From: Thermomonas brevis
GTDB lineage: Bacteria; Pseudomonadota; Gammaproteobacteria; Xanthomonadales; Xanthomonadaceae
Length of the DNA stretch: 64,000 bases
NCBI RefSeq assembly: GCF_014395425.1
Contig: NZ_CP060711.1
Location: forward strand, 2,108,001 to 2,172,000
Reading direction: 5' to 3'
The notes below the pieces were generated by a model that worked only from the letters and a program-made list of their open reading frames with translations, had not been told where the DNA came from and did no database searches. Position 1 is the first letter of the stretch. The number at the start of each line of letters is the position of its first letter. Position numbers and translations under genes: made by a program. Shown in pieces: positions 20,143-28,408 of the stretch.

Positions 20143-22986
20143 ATGTCCGTGTTCCGCCCCGCCGCGCTGGCGCTTGCCCTCGCCACCGCCCTGTCCGCCG
20201 GCGCCTATGCGCCGCAGGCGCAGGCCGCCAATGCCCCGGCCGTCGACATCCCGTACGAGAGCTTCACCCTGCCGAACGGCCTGCGCGTGGTGGTGCACAC
20301 CGATCGCAAGGCGCCGATCGTGGCGGTGAACATCTGGTACCACGTGGGCAGCAAGGACGAACCGGCCGGGCGCACCGGCTTCGCGCACCTGTTCGAGCAT
20401 CTGATGTTCAACGGCTCGGAGAACAATCCGGGCGAGTTCTTCACCCCGTTCAAGGCGGTGGGCGCCACCAACCAGAACGGCACCACCAATTCCGACCGCA
20501 CCAACTACTTCGAGAACGTGCCGACCACCGCGCTGGACATGGCGCTGTGGATGGAATCCGACCGCATGGGCCACCTGCTCGGCGCGATCGACCAGAAGAC
20601 CCTGGACGAGCAGCGCGGCGTGGTCCAGAACGAGAAGCGCCAGGGCGAGAACCAGCCCTACGGCCAGGTGTGGGACGAGCTGGGCAAGATCATGTATCCG
20701 GCCGGCCACCCGTACCACCACAGCACCATCGGCTCGATGAACGACCTCAACGCCGCCTCGCTGGACGACGTGAAGACCTGGTTCAAGACCTGGTACGGCC
20801 CGAACAACGCGGTGCTGGTGCTGGCCGGCGACATCGACGTCGCCACCGCCAAGGAGAAGGTGGCGAAGTACTTCGGCGACATCCCGGCCACGCCGACGAT
20901 GGCGCAGCCGAAGGTGGACGTGGCGGCGCATACCGCCGATTCGCGCTCCGAGATGACCGACAACGTGCCGCAGTCGCGCATCTACCGCGTGTGGAACGTG
21001 GCCGAGTACGGCGCGCCCGACCTCGACCGCCTGCAGCTGTTCGCGCACATCCTCGGCGGCGCCAAGTCCTCGCGCCTGGACAAGCGGCTGGTGCACGAGG
21101 ACAAGCTGGTCGACAACATCAGCGCCGGCGCCTACGGCTCGCAGCTCGGCAGCAACTTCGTGATCACCGCCGCGGTCAAGCAGGGCGTGGACGTGGCGAA
21201 GGTGGAAGCGGCCATCGACGAGGAGCTGGAGAAGCTGCTCAAGGACGGCCCGACCGCCGACGAACTGGAGCGCACGCGCACCGCCGTGCAGGCGGGCTGG
21301 ATCCGCGGCGTCGAGCGCATCGGCGGCTTCGGCGGCAAGGCCGACGCGCTGGCCGAGTGCGCGGTGTTCATGGGCGACCCGGGCTGCTTCCGCGAGAGCC
21401 TCAAGACCCTGACCGACGCGACGCCGGCATCGGTGCGCGCCTCCGGCGAGACCTGGCTGGGCGCGGGCAAGGGCAGCCACACGCTGGTGGTGAACCCGGG
21501 CAAGCGCGTCGCCATCGCCGAGGAGCCGGCGGTCACCCCGACGCCCTTCAAGACCCCGAAGGTCGATGCGCAGTACAAGACCACCGCGAGCGCGGTGGAC
21601 CGCAAGGCCGGCGTGCCGATGCCGACCAGCTTCCCCGACCTGAAGTTCCCGCAGCAGCAGCACGCCACCCTGAGCAACGGCACCAAGGTGGTACTGGCCG
21701 AGCGCCACGACATCCCGGTCGTGCAGATGAGCTACGAGTTCCGCGGCGGCTACGCGGCCGATCCGGCCGGCAAGCCGGGCGTCGCCAGCTTCACCATGGG
21801 CCTGCTGGACGAGGGCGCGGGCGACCTCGGCCCGCTGGCGTTCGCCGACCGCGTGCAGTCGCTGGGCGCCAACCTCGGCGCCAGCGCCGGGCTGGACAGC
21901 AACAGCGCCTACCTGTCCGCGCTCAAGCAGAACCTGGAGCCGTCGGTGACCCTGTTCGCCGACATGCTGCGCAAGCCGCGCTTCGAGCAGGCCGACATCG
22001 ACCGCGTGAAGGGCCAGTGGATCGCCGGCATCAAGCAGGAGAAGGCCAACCCGAACGCGCTGGTGCAGCGCGTGCTGCCGGGCCTGGTGTTCGGCACCGG
22101 CAATCCGTACGCCGCCGCGCGCACCGGCAGCGGCACCGAAGCCGCCATCGCCGGCCTGACCCGCGCCGACCTGCAGGGCTACCACGACAGCGCCCTGCGT
22201 CCGCAGGACGCCACCCTGGTGGTGGTGGGCGACACCACCCTGGCCGAGATCGTGCCGGTGCTGGAAAAGCACTTCGGCGACTGGAAGGCCGCCGGCAAGT
22301 CCGCCGCGTCGGCCGCGATCCCGGCGGCGCCCGCGCAGGCGAAGCCGCGCGTGTTCCTGATCGACCAGCCGGGCGCCGTGCAGGCCAACATCTTCGCCGC
22401 GCAGACGCTGCCGTCCAGCGGCGACGCGAAGACCGTCCAGTACGACATGGCCAACATGATCATCGGCGGCGACTTCACCGCACGCCTGAACATGAACCTG
22501 CGCGAGGACAAGCACTGGTCGTACGGCGCCCGCAGCGGCGCCGGCGGCGCGGTGGGCCAGCGCCTGTGGATGGCCTCGGCGCCGGTGCAGATCGACAAGA
22601 CCGGCGAGGCGACGGCGGAAATGCGCCGCGAGATCGCCGACTACGCCAGCGGCAAGGCCCCGGCCGGCGCGGAGGAGGTCGACGGGATGAAGAAGATCCT
22701 CACCCTCAGCCTGCCCGGCGCCTACGAGACCGCGTCGGCGGTGATGGGCACCATCTCCGGCAACGTCCTGTACGGCCGCCCGGACGATTACGTGTTCCAG
22801 CGCAAGGCCGAGATCGAAGCGATGACCCCGGAGCAGGTCAACGCCGCGGCCAAGGCGCTCGACCCGAACGGCCTGACTTGGCTGGTGGTGGGCGACCTGT
22901 CCAAGACCGAAGCCCCGATCCGCGCGCTGAACCTGGGCGAGGTCACCGTCCTCGACGCCGACGGCAAGCCGGTGGCGAAGAAGTAA
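20143..22986 (+). CDS. Exported M16 zinc protease (pitrilysin-like, two-domain)
   Basis: A 947-residue periplasmic metalloprotease of the M16 family. A signal peptide (FRPAALALALATALSAGAYA) precedes the catalytic half, with the inverted zinc motif HLFEH at residues 82-86. The second half (from about 500) is the homologous non-catalytic M16 domain starting at ATLSNGTKVVLAERHDIPVVQ, whose HXXEH is lost. The ATG at 20143 has CAGGAG eight bases upstream and begins the signal sequence. It likely degrades short peptides in the periplasm. A strong terminator follows. Confidence 0.92.
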   Translation: MSVFRPAALALALATALSAGAYAPQAQAANAPAVDIPYESFTLPNGLRVVVHTDRKAPIVAVNIWYHVGSKDEPAGRTGFAHLFEHLMFNGSENNPGEFFTPFKAVGATNQNGTTNSDRTNYFENVPTTALDMALWMESDRMGHLLGAIDQKTLDEQRGVVQNEKRQGENQPYGQVWDELGKIMYPAGHPYHHSTIGSMNDLNAASLDDVKTWFKTWYGPNNAVLVLAGDIDVATAKEKVAKYFGDIPATPTMAQPKVDVAAHTADSRSEMTDNVPQSRIYRVWNVAEYGAPDLDRLQLFAHILGGAKSSRLDKRLVHEDKLVDNISAGAYGSQLGSNFVITAAVKQGVDVAKVEAAIDEELEKLLKDGPTADELERTRTAVQAGWIRGVERIGGFGGKADALAECAVFMGDPGCFRESLKTLTDATPASVRASGETWLGAGKGSHTLVVNPGKRVAIAEEPAVTPTPFKTPKVDAQYKTTASAVDRKAGVPMPTSFPDLKFPQQQHATLSNGTKVVLAERHDIPVVQMSYEFRGGYAADPAGKPGVASFTMGLLDEGAGDLGPLAFADRVQSLGANLGASAGLDSNSAYLSALKQNLEPSVTLFADMLRKPRFEQADIDRVKGQWIAGIKQEKANPNALVQRVLPGLVFGTGNPYAAARTGSGTEAAIAGLTRADLQGYHDSALRPQDATLVVVGDTTLAEIVPVLEKHFGDWKAAGKSAASAAIPAAPAQAKPRVFLIDQPGAVQANIFAAQTLPSSGDAKTVQYDMANMIIGGDFTARLNMNLREDKHWSYGARSGAGGAVGQRLWMASAPVQIDKTGEATAEMRREIADYASGKAPAGAEEVDGMKKILTLSLPGAYETASAVMGTISGNVLYGRPDDYVFQRKAEIEAMTPEQVNAAAKALDPNGLTWLVVGDLSKTEAPIRALNLGEVTVLDADGKPVAKK

Positions 22987-23010
22987 GCGCCCCGTTCATC
23001 CAGCGACACG

Positions 23011-23045
23011 GAAAGCCCGCCACACTTGGCGGGCTTTCTTTTTTT
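23011..23045 (+). terminator. Intrinsic terminator after the M16 protease gene
   Basis: An 11-bp perfect stem GAAAGCCCGCC/GGCGGGCTTTC (23011-23021 with 23028-23038) is followed by eight T. It is a classical rho-independent terminator just before the next small gene. Confidence 0.93.
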
Positions 23046-23064
23046 CCGACGCCGAGGAGACCCG

Positions 23065-23379
23065 ATGCCCGCGATGCGAGCGATCCTGCCGATCTGCGCC
23101 CTGCTGGCGCTGCCCGCCTGCACCTTCGTGAAGATGGCGCCCGGCGCGCAGCAGGTGAAGGTGCTGTCCGCCGCCCCGACGGGCTGCGAGCGGCGCGCCG
23201 ACGTGGCCGTGTCGGTCACCCACAAGGTCGGCTTCTACGAGCGCAGCGACACCCAGGTGCGCGACGAGCTGGAAACCCTGGCCCGCAACGAGGCCCCGGG
23301 CCTGGGCGCCAACCGGATCAGCCCGCTCGGCCCGCCGGAAGACGGCAGCCAGCGCTGGACGACCTGGCGCTGCAACTGA
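23065..23379 (+). CDS. DUF4156 lipoprotein
   Basis: A 104-residue predicted lipoprotein with signal ILPICALLALPAC and mature start CTFVKMAPGAQQVKVL, characteristic of DUF4156. The C-terminal LARNEAPGLGANRISPLGPP is the family's conserved end. DUF4156 proteins share a fold with envelope-stress lipoproteins, but function is unknown. It has a GAGGAG ribosome site six bases before the ATG. Confidence 0.82.
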   Translation: MPAMRAILPICALLALPACTFVKMAPGAQQVKVLSAAPTGCERRADVAVSVTHKVGFYERSDTQVRDELETLARNEAPGLGANRISPLGPPEDGSQRWTTWRCN

Positions 23380-23427
23380 CGCGCACGTCGCCCGGAAACG
23401 GCGACCTGGCCCACGGTTCAGGCAATA

Positions 23428-23458
23428 CGCCACCGCATGGTGGCGCGAGGCGCTATCC
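23428..23458 (+). promoter_or_regulatory. Candidate oleA promoter with palindromic operator
   Basis: The inverted repeat CGCCACC-GCAT-GGTGGCG (23428-23445) is followed by a -10-like TATCCT at 23453-23458. A -35 box for that -10 would fall inside the palindrome at about 23430, so a protein bound there could control oleA. The match to sigma-70 is modest. Confidence 0.4.
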
Positions 23459-23503
23459 TATGCGGTTCCGGCGCCGCCTTGGCGCCCGTGCGAGTGCCGC
23501 CCC

Positions 23504-24520
23504 ATGCTGTTCCAACATGTCGCCATCGCCGGCCTGGCCCACATCGACGCGCCGCGCCGCCTGAGCTCGGACGAGATCAACGCCCGCCTGAAGCCCACGC
23601 TCGACCGCCTAGGCATCAAGATCGACGTGCTCGGCGACATCGCCGGCGTGCATGCGCGCCGCCTGTGGGACGGCGACGTGCAGGCCTCCGACGCCGCCAC
23701 CCTGGCCGGCGTCAAGGCGCTGGCCGACGCCGGCGTCGAGCCGGAGCGCGTCGGCCTGCTGGTCAACACCTCCGTCAGCCGCGACTACCTGGAGCCGTCC
23801 ACCGCCTCCATCGTCAGCGGCAACCTCGGCCTGCCCGACACCTGCCAGAACTTCGACGTCGCCAACGCCTGCCTGGCCTTCATCAACGGCATGGACATCG
23901 CCAGCCGGATGATCGAGCGCGGCGAGATCGAATACGCGCTGGTGGTGGACGGCGAAACCGCCAACCTCGCCTACGAGAAGACCATCGAGCGCCTCGCCCG
24001 CGAGGACATCACCGAGGCCGACTTCCGCAACGAGCTGGCCACGCTGACGCTCGGCTCCGGCGCCGCCGCCATGGTGCTGGCCCGCGCCGAGCTGGCCCCG
24101 GGCGCGCCGCGCTACAAGGGCGGCGTCACCCGCGCCGCCACCGAGTGGAACAAGCTCTGCCGCGGCAACCTCGACGGCATGATCACCGACACCCGCATGC
24201 TGCTTATCGAAGGCATCAAGCTGGCGACCAAGACCTTCGAGGTCGCCAAGCAGAAGCTGGGCTGGGTGGCCGGCGAGCTGGACGAATTCGTCATCCACCA
24301 GGTCAGCAAGGTCCACACCGCCGCCTTCACCAAGGCAATGGGCATCGACCCGAAGAAGGTCATGACCATCTTCAGCGAGCACGGCAACATCGGCCCCGCC
24401 TCGGTGCCGATCGTGCTGAGCAAGCTGCGCGAGATGGGCCGGCTGAAGAAGGGCAGCCGCGTGGCGCTGCTCGGGATCGGGTCGGGGCTGAACTGCTCGA
24501 TGGCGGAAGTGGAGTGGTGA
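23504..24520 (+). CDS. oleA: OleA, long-chain acyl-CoA head-to-head condensing thiolase
   Basis: A 338-residue thiolase-fold enzyme that joins two long-chain acyl-CoAs in a non-decarboxylative Claisen condensation, giving a beta-keto acid, the first step of olefinic hydrocarbon synthesis. Cys123 in VANACLAF is the nucleophile and Glu97 in DYLEPS is the OleA-specific base; both positions agree with characterised Xanthomonas OleA after removing tag numbering. The HQVSKVH and EHGNIGPAS motifs complete the active site. oleB, oleC and oleD follow within 7 kb. Confidence 0.94.
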   Translation: MLFQHVAIAGLAHIDAPRRLSSDEINARLKPTLDRLGIKIDVLGDIAGVHARRLWDGDVQASDAATLAGVKALADAGVEPERVGLLVNTSVSRDYLEPSTASIVSGNLGLPDTCQNFDVANACLAFINGMDIASRMIERGEIEYALVVDGETANLAYEKTIERLAREDITEADFRNELATLTLGSGAAAMVLARAELAPGAPRYKGGVTRAATEWNKLCRGNLDGMITDTRMLLIEGIKLATKTFEVAKQKLGWVAGELDEFVIHQVSKVHTAAFTKAMGIDPKKVMTIFSEHGNIGPASVPIVLSKLREMGRLKKGSRVALLGIGSGLNCSMAEVEW

Positions 24521-24530
24521 GCGTCGCCGC

Positions 24531-25118
24531 CTAGGCCAGCGCTTCTTTCACCCGCCGCTTCAACTCCGACAACAGCTCCACCTCGAACCACGGATTGCGC
24601 GCCAGCCACAGCCGGTTGCGCGGGCTGGGGTGCGGCAGCGGCAGCACGCCGCGGTCCAGATGCTCGCGCCATGCCTGCACGGTGTCGGTGAGCGTGCGTC
24701 CGCGCCGGCCGGCCAGCAGTCCCGCCTGCGCGTAGCTGCCGATGGCGAGCGTCAGCCGCACCTGTTGCAAGTGCGGCATCAGCGGGCGATGCCAGGTCGG
24801 CGCGCATTCCGGGCGCGGCGGCAGATCGCCGCTGCCGCCGGTGCCGGGAAAGCAGAAGCCCATCGGCACGATGGCGATTCGGTTCGCGTCGTAGAACGTC
24901 GGCTTGTCGATGCCCAGCCAGTCGCGCAGCCGGTCGCCGCTGGGATCGTTGAAGGGAATGCCGGTCTCGTGCACCTTGCGGCCCGGTGCCTGGCTGACGA
25001 TCAGCAGGCGTGCCTCCTTCGATGCCTGCAGCACCGGGCGCGGCCCCAGCGGCAGGTGCGCTTCGCACAGGCGGCAGGCGCGGATGCGCGCCATCAGGGC
25101 GTCGAAGGCTTCGGGCAT
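24531..25118 (-). CDS. Uracil-DNA glycosylase superfamily protein
   Basis: A 195-residue protein of the UDG superfamily (DNA base-excision repair). The N-terminus has C14 and C17 in IRACRLCEAHLPLG, as in iron-sulfur UDGs, but the later two Fe-S cysteines are not obvious. VSQAPGRKVHETGIPFND is the water-activating motif and LPHPSPRN the C-terminal loop motif. It is antisense within the ole cluster, convergent with oleA (10-base gap). Substrate base is unknown. Confidence 0.83.
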   Translation of the reverse strand: MPEAFDALMARIRACRLCEAHLPLGPRPVLQASKEARLLIVSQAPGRKVHETGIPFNDPSGDRLRDWLGIDKPTFYDANRIAIVPMGFCFPGTGGSGDLPPRPECAPTWHRPLMPHLQQVRLTLAIGSYAQAGLLAGRRGRTLTDTVQAWREHLDRGVLPLPHPSPRNRLWLARNPWFEVELLSELKRRVKEALA

Positions 25119-25302
25119 GTCCGGGTTTCCTCAGGCGCGTGCACGGCGACGCAGCATGCGCATTGTGCGCCGACAACCGCCGCATCTTGCGCAGGCGAAA
25201 ACCGCGCACTGCTGGCCTTGACGCGCGAGCCCCATTACCGTGGCTGGCTCGCACCGCCCGTTTTGCAGGATGCACAGTCGTTCGACCCCGCCTGACCCGA
25301 CG

Positions 25303-25962
25303 ATGCGGAGCGATTCCAGCGTCGCCATCGTCTGCCCGCTGTGCGGCGCCGAAACCCATGCGTTCTGCGAAGATCGCGCGCGCCGCTATCTGGAGTGCCC
25401 GCACTGCGCGCTGGTGTTGGCCGACCCCGCCTCGCATCTGTCGCCGGTCGAGGAGCGCGCGATCTACGACCTGCACCGGAACGATCCCGCCGATGCGCGC
25501 TACCGCGCCTTCCTGTCCCGGCTGGCCGATCCGCTGCTGACGCGACTCGTGCCCGGCATGCGCGGGCTGGATTTCGGCTGCGGGCCGGGGCCGGTGCTGT
25601 CGATGATGCTGCGCGAGGCGGGCATGGCGATGACGGATTACGACCCGTTCTACGCGCCCGATCCGCAGGCGCTGCGGCGCGACTATGACTTCGTGACCTG
25701 CACCGAGGTGGTGGAGCATTTCCGCGATCCGCTGGCGGGCTGGGCGCGGCTGGCCGCGCGGGTGCGTCCCGGCGGCTGGCTCGGCGTGATGACCCAGCTC
25801 GCGCCGGACGCGCCAGCGAACTTCCTGCGCTGGCGCTACCGCGACGACCGCACCCATGTCAGCTTCCACCGGCTCGCCACGCTGCGCTGGTTGGCGGCGC
25901 GTTTCGGGTTCGCGCTGGAACAGGTGGAGAGCCAGGCGTTCCTGCTGCAACGGCGGGGCTGA
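25303..25962 (+). CDS. Class I SAM-dependent methyltransferase with N-terminal zinc-ribbon
   Basis: A 219-residue protein with an N-terminal CPLC and CPHC pair (about residues 11-40) that should form a zinc ribbon, then a Rossmann methyltransferase. The SAM motif is LDFGCGPGPVLSMML, with TCTEVVEHF and VRPGGWLGVMTQL later. It resembles the 2-domain 'methyltransferase domain-containing' proteins acting on small molecules or sugars. ATG 25303 is chosen to keep the ribbon at the start; ATG 25270 is an alternative. It lies between the UDG gene and oleB, 27 bases before the latter. Confidence 0.78.
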   Translation: MRSDSSVAIVCPLCGAETHAFCEDRARRYLECPHCALVLADPASHLSPVEERAIYDLHRNDPADARYRAFLSRLADPLLTRLVPGMRGLDFGCGPGPVLSMMLREAGMAMTDYDPFYAPDPQALRRDYDFVTCTEVVEHFRDPLAGWARLAARVRPGGWLGVMTQLAPDAPANFLRWRYRDDRTHVSFHRLATLRWLAARFGFALEQVESQAFLLQRRG

Positions 25963-25989
25963 GGCGGGCGCACCGCCTACAATGGGCGG

Positions 25990-26907
25990 ATGCGATTCCC
26001 CGACTATCCTTTCACCCCGCACCGCTTCGAGCCGCGTCCCGGCATCGCCATGTCCTTCCTCGACGAAGGGCCGCGCGATGGTGAAGTGATCGTGATGCTG
26101 CACGGCAATCCGTCGTGGAGCTACTACTGGCGGCACCTGGTGCTGGGCCTGCGCGATCCCGCTTCCGGCAAGGGATATCGCTGCATCGTGCCCGACCACG
26201 TCGGCATGGGCCTGAGCGACCGGCCAGACGACGGCGTGTCCGCGCAGCCGCGCTACGACTACACGCTGCAGTCGCGCATCGACGACGTGGACGCGCTGCT
26301 GAAGCATCTCGGCGTCGACGGCCCGGTCACGCTGGCGGTGCACGACTGGGGCGGGATGATCGGCTTCGGCTGGGCGCTGCGCGATCCCGCGCGCATCCGG
26401 CGGCTGATCGTCACCAACACCGCCGCGTTCCCGCTGCCGGCGGCCAAGCGCTTCCCGATGCGGCTAGCGATGGGACGCGATTCGCGTTTCGGCGGCTGGC
26501 TGATCCGCCGCTTCAACCTGTTCGCGCGCGGCGCGGCCCGGTTCGGTACGACGCGTTCGCTGCCGAAGGACGTGCGCGCGGCCTATGCCGGCGTGTACGA
26601 CGGCTGGGACAACGCGATCTCCACGCTGCGCTTCATGCAGGACATCCCGCTGCACCCGGGCGACCGCGCGATGCCGCTGGTCGAGGCCAGCGCGAAGGCG
26701 CTGCCGGGCTATGCCGACCGACCGGCGTTCATCGGCTGGGGGCTGCGCGATTTCGTGTTCGACAGGCACTTCCTCGACGGCTTCCGCGCGGCGCTGCCGA
26801 AGGCCGAGGTGCATGCGTATGTCGATGCCGGGCACTATGCGCTGGAAGACAAGCATGAGGTGCTGGTGCCGCTGATGCGGGCGTTCCTCGATCGCAATCC
26901 GCTCTAG
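25990..26907 (+). CDS. oleB: OleB, beta-lactone decarboxylase (alpha/beta hydrolase)
   Basis: A 305-residue alpha/beta hydrolase of the haloalkane dehalogenase-like group. The oxyanion motif HGNPSWSYYW is at 38-47, the nucleophile Asp119 in VHDWGGMIGF, and the catalytic His in DAGHYALED. In olefin synthesis OleB decarboxylates the beta-lactone made by OleC to the final cis-alkene. Taken alone it could be called a dehalogenase; the ole context favours OleB. Confidence 0.9.
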   Translation: MRFPDYPFTPHRFEPRPGIAMSFLDEGPRDGEVIVMLHGNPSWSYYWRHLVLGLRDPASGKGYRCIVPDHVGMGLSDRPDDGVSAQPRYDYTLQSRIDDVDALLKHLGVDGPVTLAVHDWGGMIGFGWALRDPARIRRLIVTNTAAFPLPAAKRFPMRLAMGRDSRFGGWLIRRFNLFARGAARFGTTRSLPKDVRAAYAGVYDGWDNAISTLRFMQDIPLHPGDRAMPLVEASAKALPGYADRPAFIGWGLRDFVFDRHFLDGFRAALPKAEVHAYVDAGHYALEDKHEVLVPLMRAFLDRNPL

Positions 26908-26959
26908 CCGTTGCGCCTATTGCCGGACATTTGAGGGAAGTAATCGGAGTTTTGCGAGG

Positions 26960-27036
26960 GCCAGCCGGCCAGCGGCGGCCTCGCAAGTCGCTCCCCGATA
27001 CTCGCTTGGTTGCGAGGCCGCCGCTGGCCGGCTGGC
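26960..27036. repeat. Hairpin element, copy 2 (25-bp perfect arms, same apex)
   Basis: Left arm 26960-26984 and right arm 27012-27036 are perfect reverse complements over 25 bases. The apex 26985-27011 is identical, base for base and in the same orientation, to the 27-base apex at 19584-19610, whereas the arms share no evident homology with that copy. It lies between the convergent ends of oleB and an SDR gene and could also act as a terminator. Confidence 0.85.
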
Positions 27037-27063
27037 TGCCGGTTCTCGCGCTTCGCCGTTCTT

Positions 27064-27801
27064 CTAGAGAATCCAGCCGCCGTCCACGGTCAGCTCCGCG
27101 CCGGTGACGAATGCGGCGTCCGGCCCGGCCAGGAACGCCACCGCAGCGGCGATCTCCTCCGGCTTGCCGATGCGCTTGAGCGGCGTGGCCTCGATGCCGG
27201 CCTGGTTGGCCTCGGGCGGGTTGTTGTCCAGCATCGGCGTGTCGATGAAGCCGGGGTGCACCGAGTTCACCCGGATCTGCGCCGGCGCCAGTTCCAGCGC
27301 AGCGGTCTTGGTCATCCCGCGCACCGCCCACTTGGTGCCGACGTAGGCGGCCGCGTTCGGGAAGCCGAGCTGCCCGGCGATCGAGCTGATGTTGACGATG
27401 CAGCCGCCGCCGGCCGCGCGCATCGGCGCCTGCGCGTGCTTCATGCCGAGGAAGACGCCCAGCTGGTTGACCCGGAACTGCCGCTCCACGTCGGCGGCGG
27501 CGGTGTCCGCGATCTGGCCGGGATGGAAGATTCCGGCGTTGTTGACCAGGAGGTCGAGCCCGCCGAACGCGCCGGTCACCGCCGCCACGGTTCCGGCCCA
27601 GGACGCTTCGTCGCCGACGTCGTGCGCGAAGAACGCGGTGCGTGCGCCCAGCTCCGCCGCCAGCGCCCGGCCTTCATCGGTCAGCACGTCGGCGATGGCG
27701 ACCTTCGCGCCCTCGGCGTGCAGCCTGCGGACGATGGCCGCGCCGATGCCGCGCGCGCCGCCGGTGACCAGTGCGACCTTGCCTTCGAGCCTGCCGTTCA
27801 T
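27064..27801 (-). CDS. Short-chain dehydrogenase/reductase
   Basis: A 245-residue classical SDR with TGGARGIGAAI at the NAD(P) site, NNAG at the strand-4 motif, catalytic Ser in NISSIAG and YVGTKWAVRG with Tyr and Lys. PGFIDTPM and VDGGWIL are typical of the 3-oxoacyl-reductase or cyclic alcohol dehydrogenase subgroup. It is convergent with oleB and inside the ole cluster, but on the opposite strand, so a role in olefin synthesis is not supported. Substrate unknown. Confidence 0.87.
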   Translation of the reverse strand: MNGRLEGKVALVTGGARGIGAAIVRRLHAEGAKVAIADVLTDEGRALAAELGARTAFFAHDVGDEASWAGTVAAVTGAFGGLDLLVNNAGIFHPGQIADTAAADVERQFRVNQLGVFLGMKHAQAPMRAAGGGCIVNISSIAGQLGFPNAAAYVGTKWAVRGMTKTAALELAPAQIRVNSVHPGFIDTPMLDNNPPEANQAGIEATPLKRIGKPEEIAAAVAFLAGPDAAFVTGAELTVDGGWIL

Positions 27802-27881
27802 GCCGAACTCCTGCGGAGGGGAGGCATCAGCCTGCGCCCGTCCGTGGCCCGCCGTTTTGACCGGCGTCAAACGCTCCGGGG

Positions 27882-28304
27882 CTAGGCGGCGACCGGCGGG
27901 ATCGCCGGCGGCGAGGGGCTGTTGCCGCTGTCGTCCGGGTGGTCGTTGCCGGCGTCGTCGCGCCAGCGCCAGTCGGCGGCGGTCAGCGCCGGCAGGCCGA
28001 ACGCGATCCGCGCCTGGTCGCACTGCGGGCTGGGCTTGCCGTATTCCCAGGAGGCGTCCACCTCGCGGCAGACCGACGGCCGGTTGGGGTGGATGCTGCA
28101 GCGCGAGTACTTGCCGATGTCGGCGTCCAGCGCCACGCAGCGGATCGGCGGCGCGTAGGTGCCGCGCATGCACAGGCGGTGCGCGTCCAGCCGTTCGGTG
28201 AGCGCGGCCGGCACCCCGCCGGGCGTGACCTCGTCCGATTCCATCCAGTGGAAGGCGACGCGGTACTGGGTGCAGCAGGCGCCGCAGGTCAGGCAGGGAT
28301 GCAT
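27882..28304 (-). CDS. YkgJ-family cysteine cluster protein
   Basis: A 140-residue protein starting MHPCLTCGACC, the metal-binding cysteine motif of YkgJ/UPF0153 proteins, with further Cys residues in RCSIHPNRPSVC. The family probably binds zinc or iron-sulfur; function unknown. The ATG at 28304 is chosen because it begins the conserved motif directly. The C-terminal 30 residues are low complexity. It is divergent from oleC. Confidence 0.83.
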   Translation of the reverse strand: MHPCLTCGACCTQYRVAFHWMESDEVTPGGVPAALTERLDAHRLCMRGTYAPPIRCVALDADIGKYSRCSIHPNRPSVCREVDASWEYGKPSPQCDQARIAFGLPALTAADWRWRDDAGNDHPDDSGNSPSPPAIPPVAA

Positions 28305-28408
28305 GGCGGGCCGGGCCTTGCGCGGCGGGAAGCGGAAACGGGAGGCGATTTTTTTCCGCCGCGGGCCGGCGCGCAAGGGGGCCGGGCGCGGCGGGCGATA
28401 ATGCGGCC

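Noticed and set aside
25990..26907. Annotation as a haloalkane dehalogenase
   Set aside because: The fold is the same, but the position between oleA and oleC/oleD makes OleB beta-lactone decarboxylase more likely.
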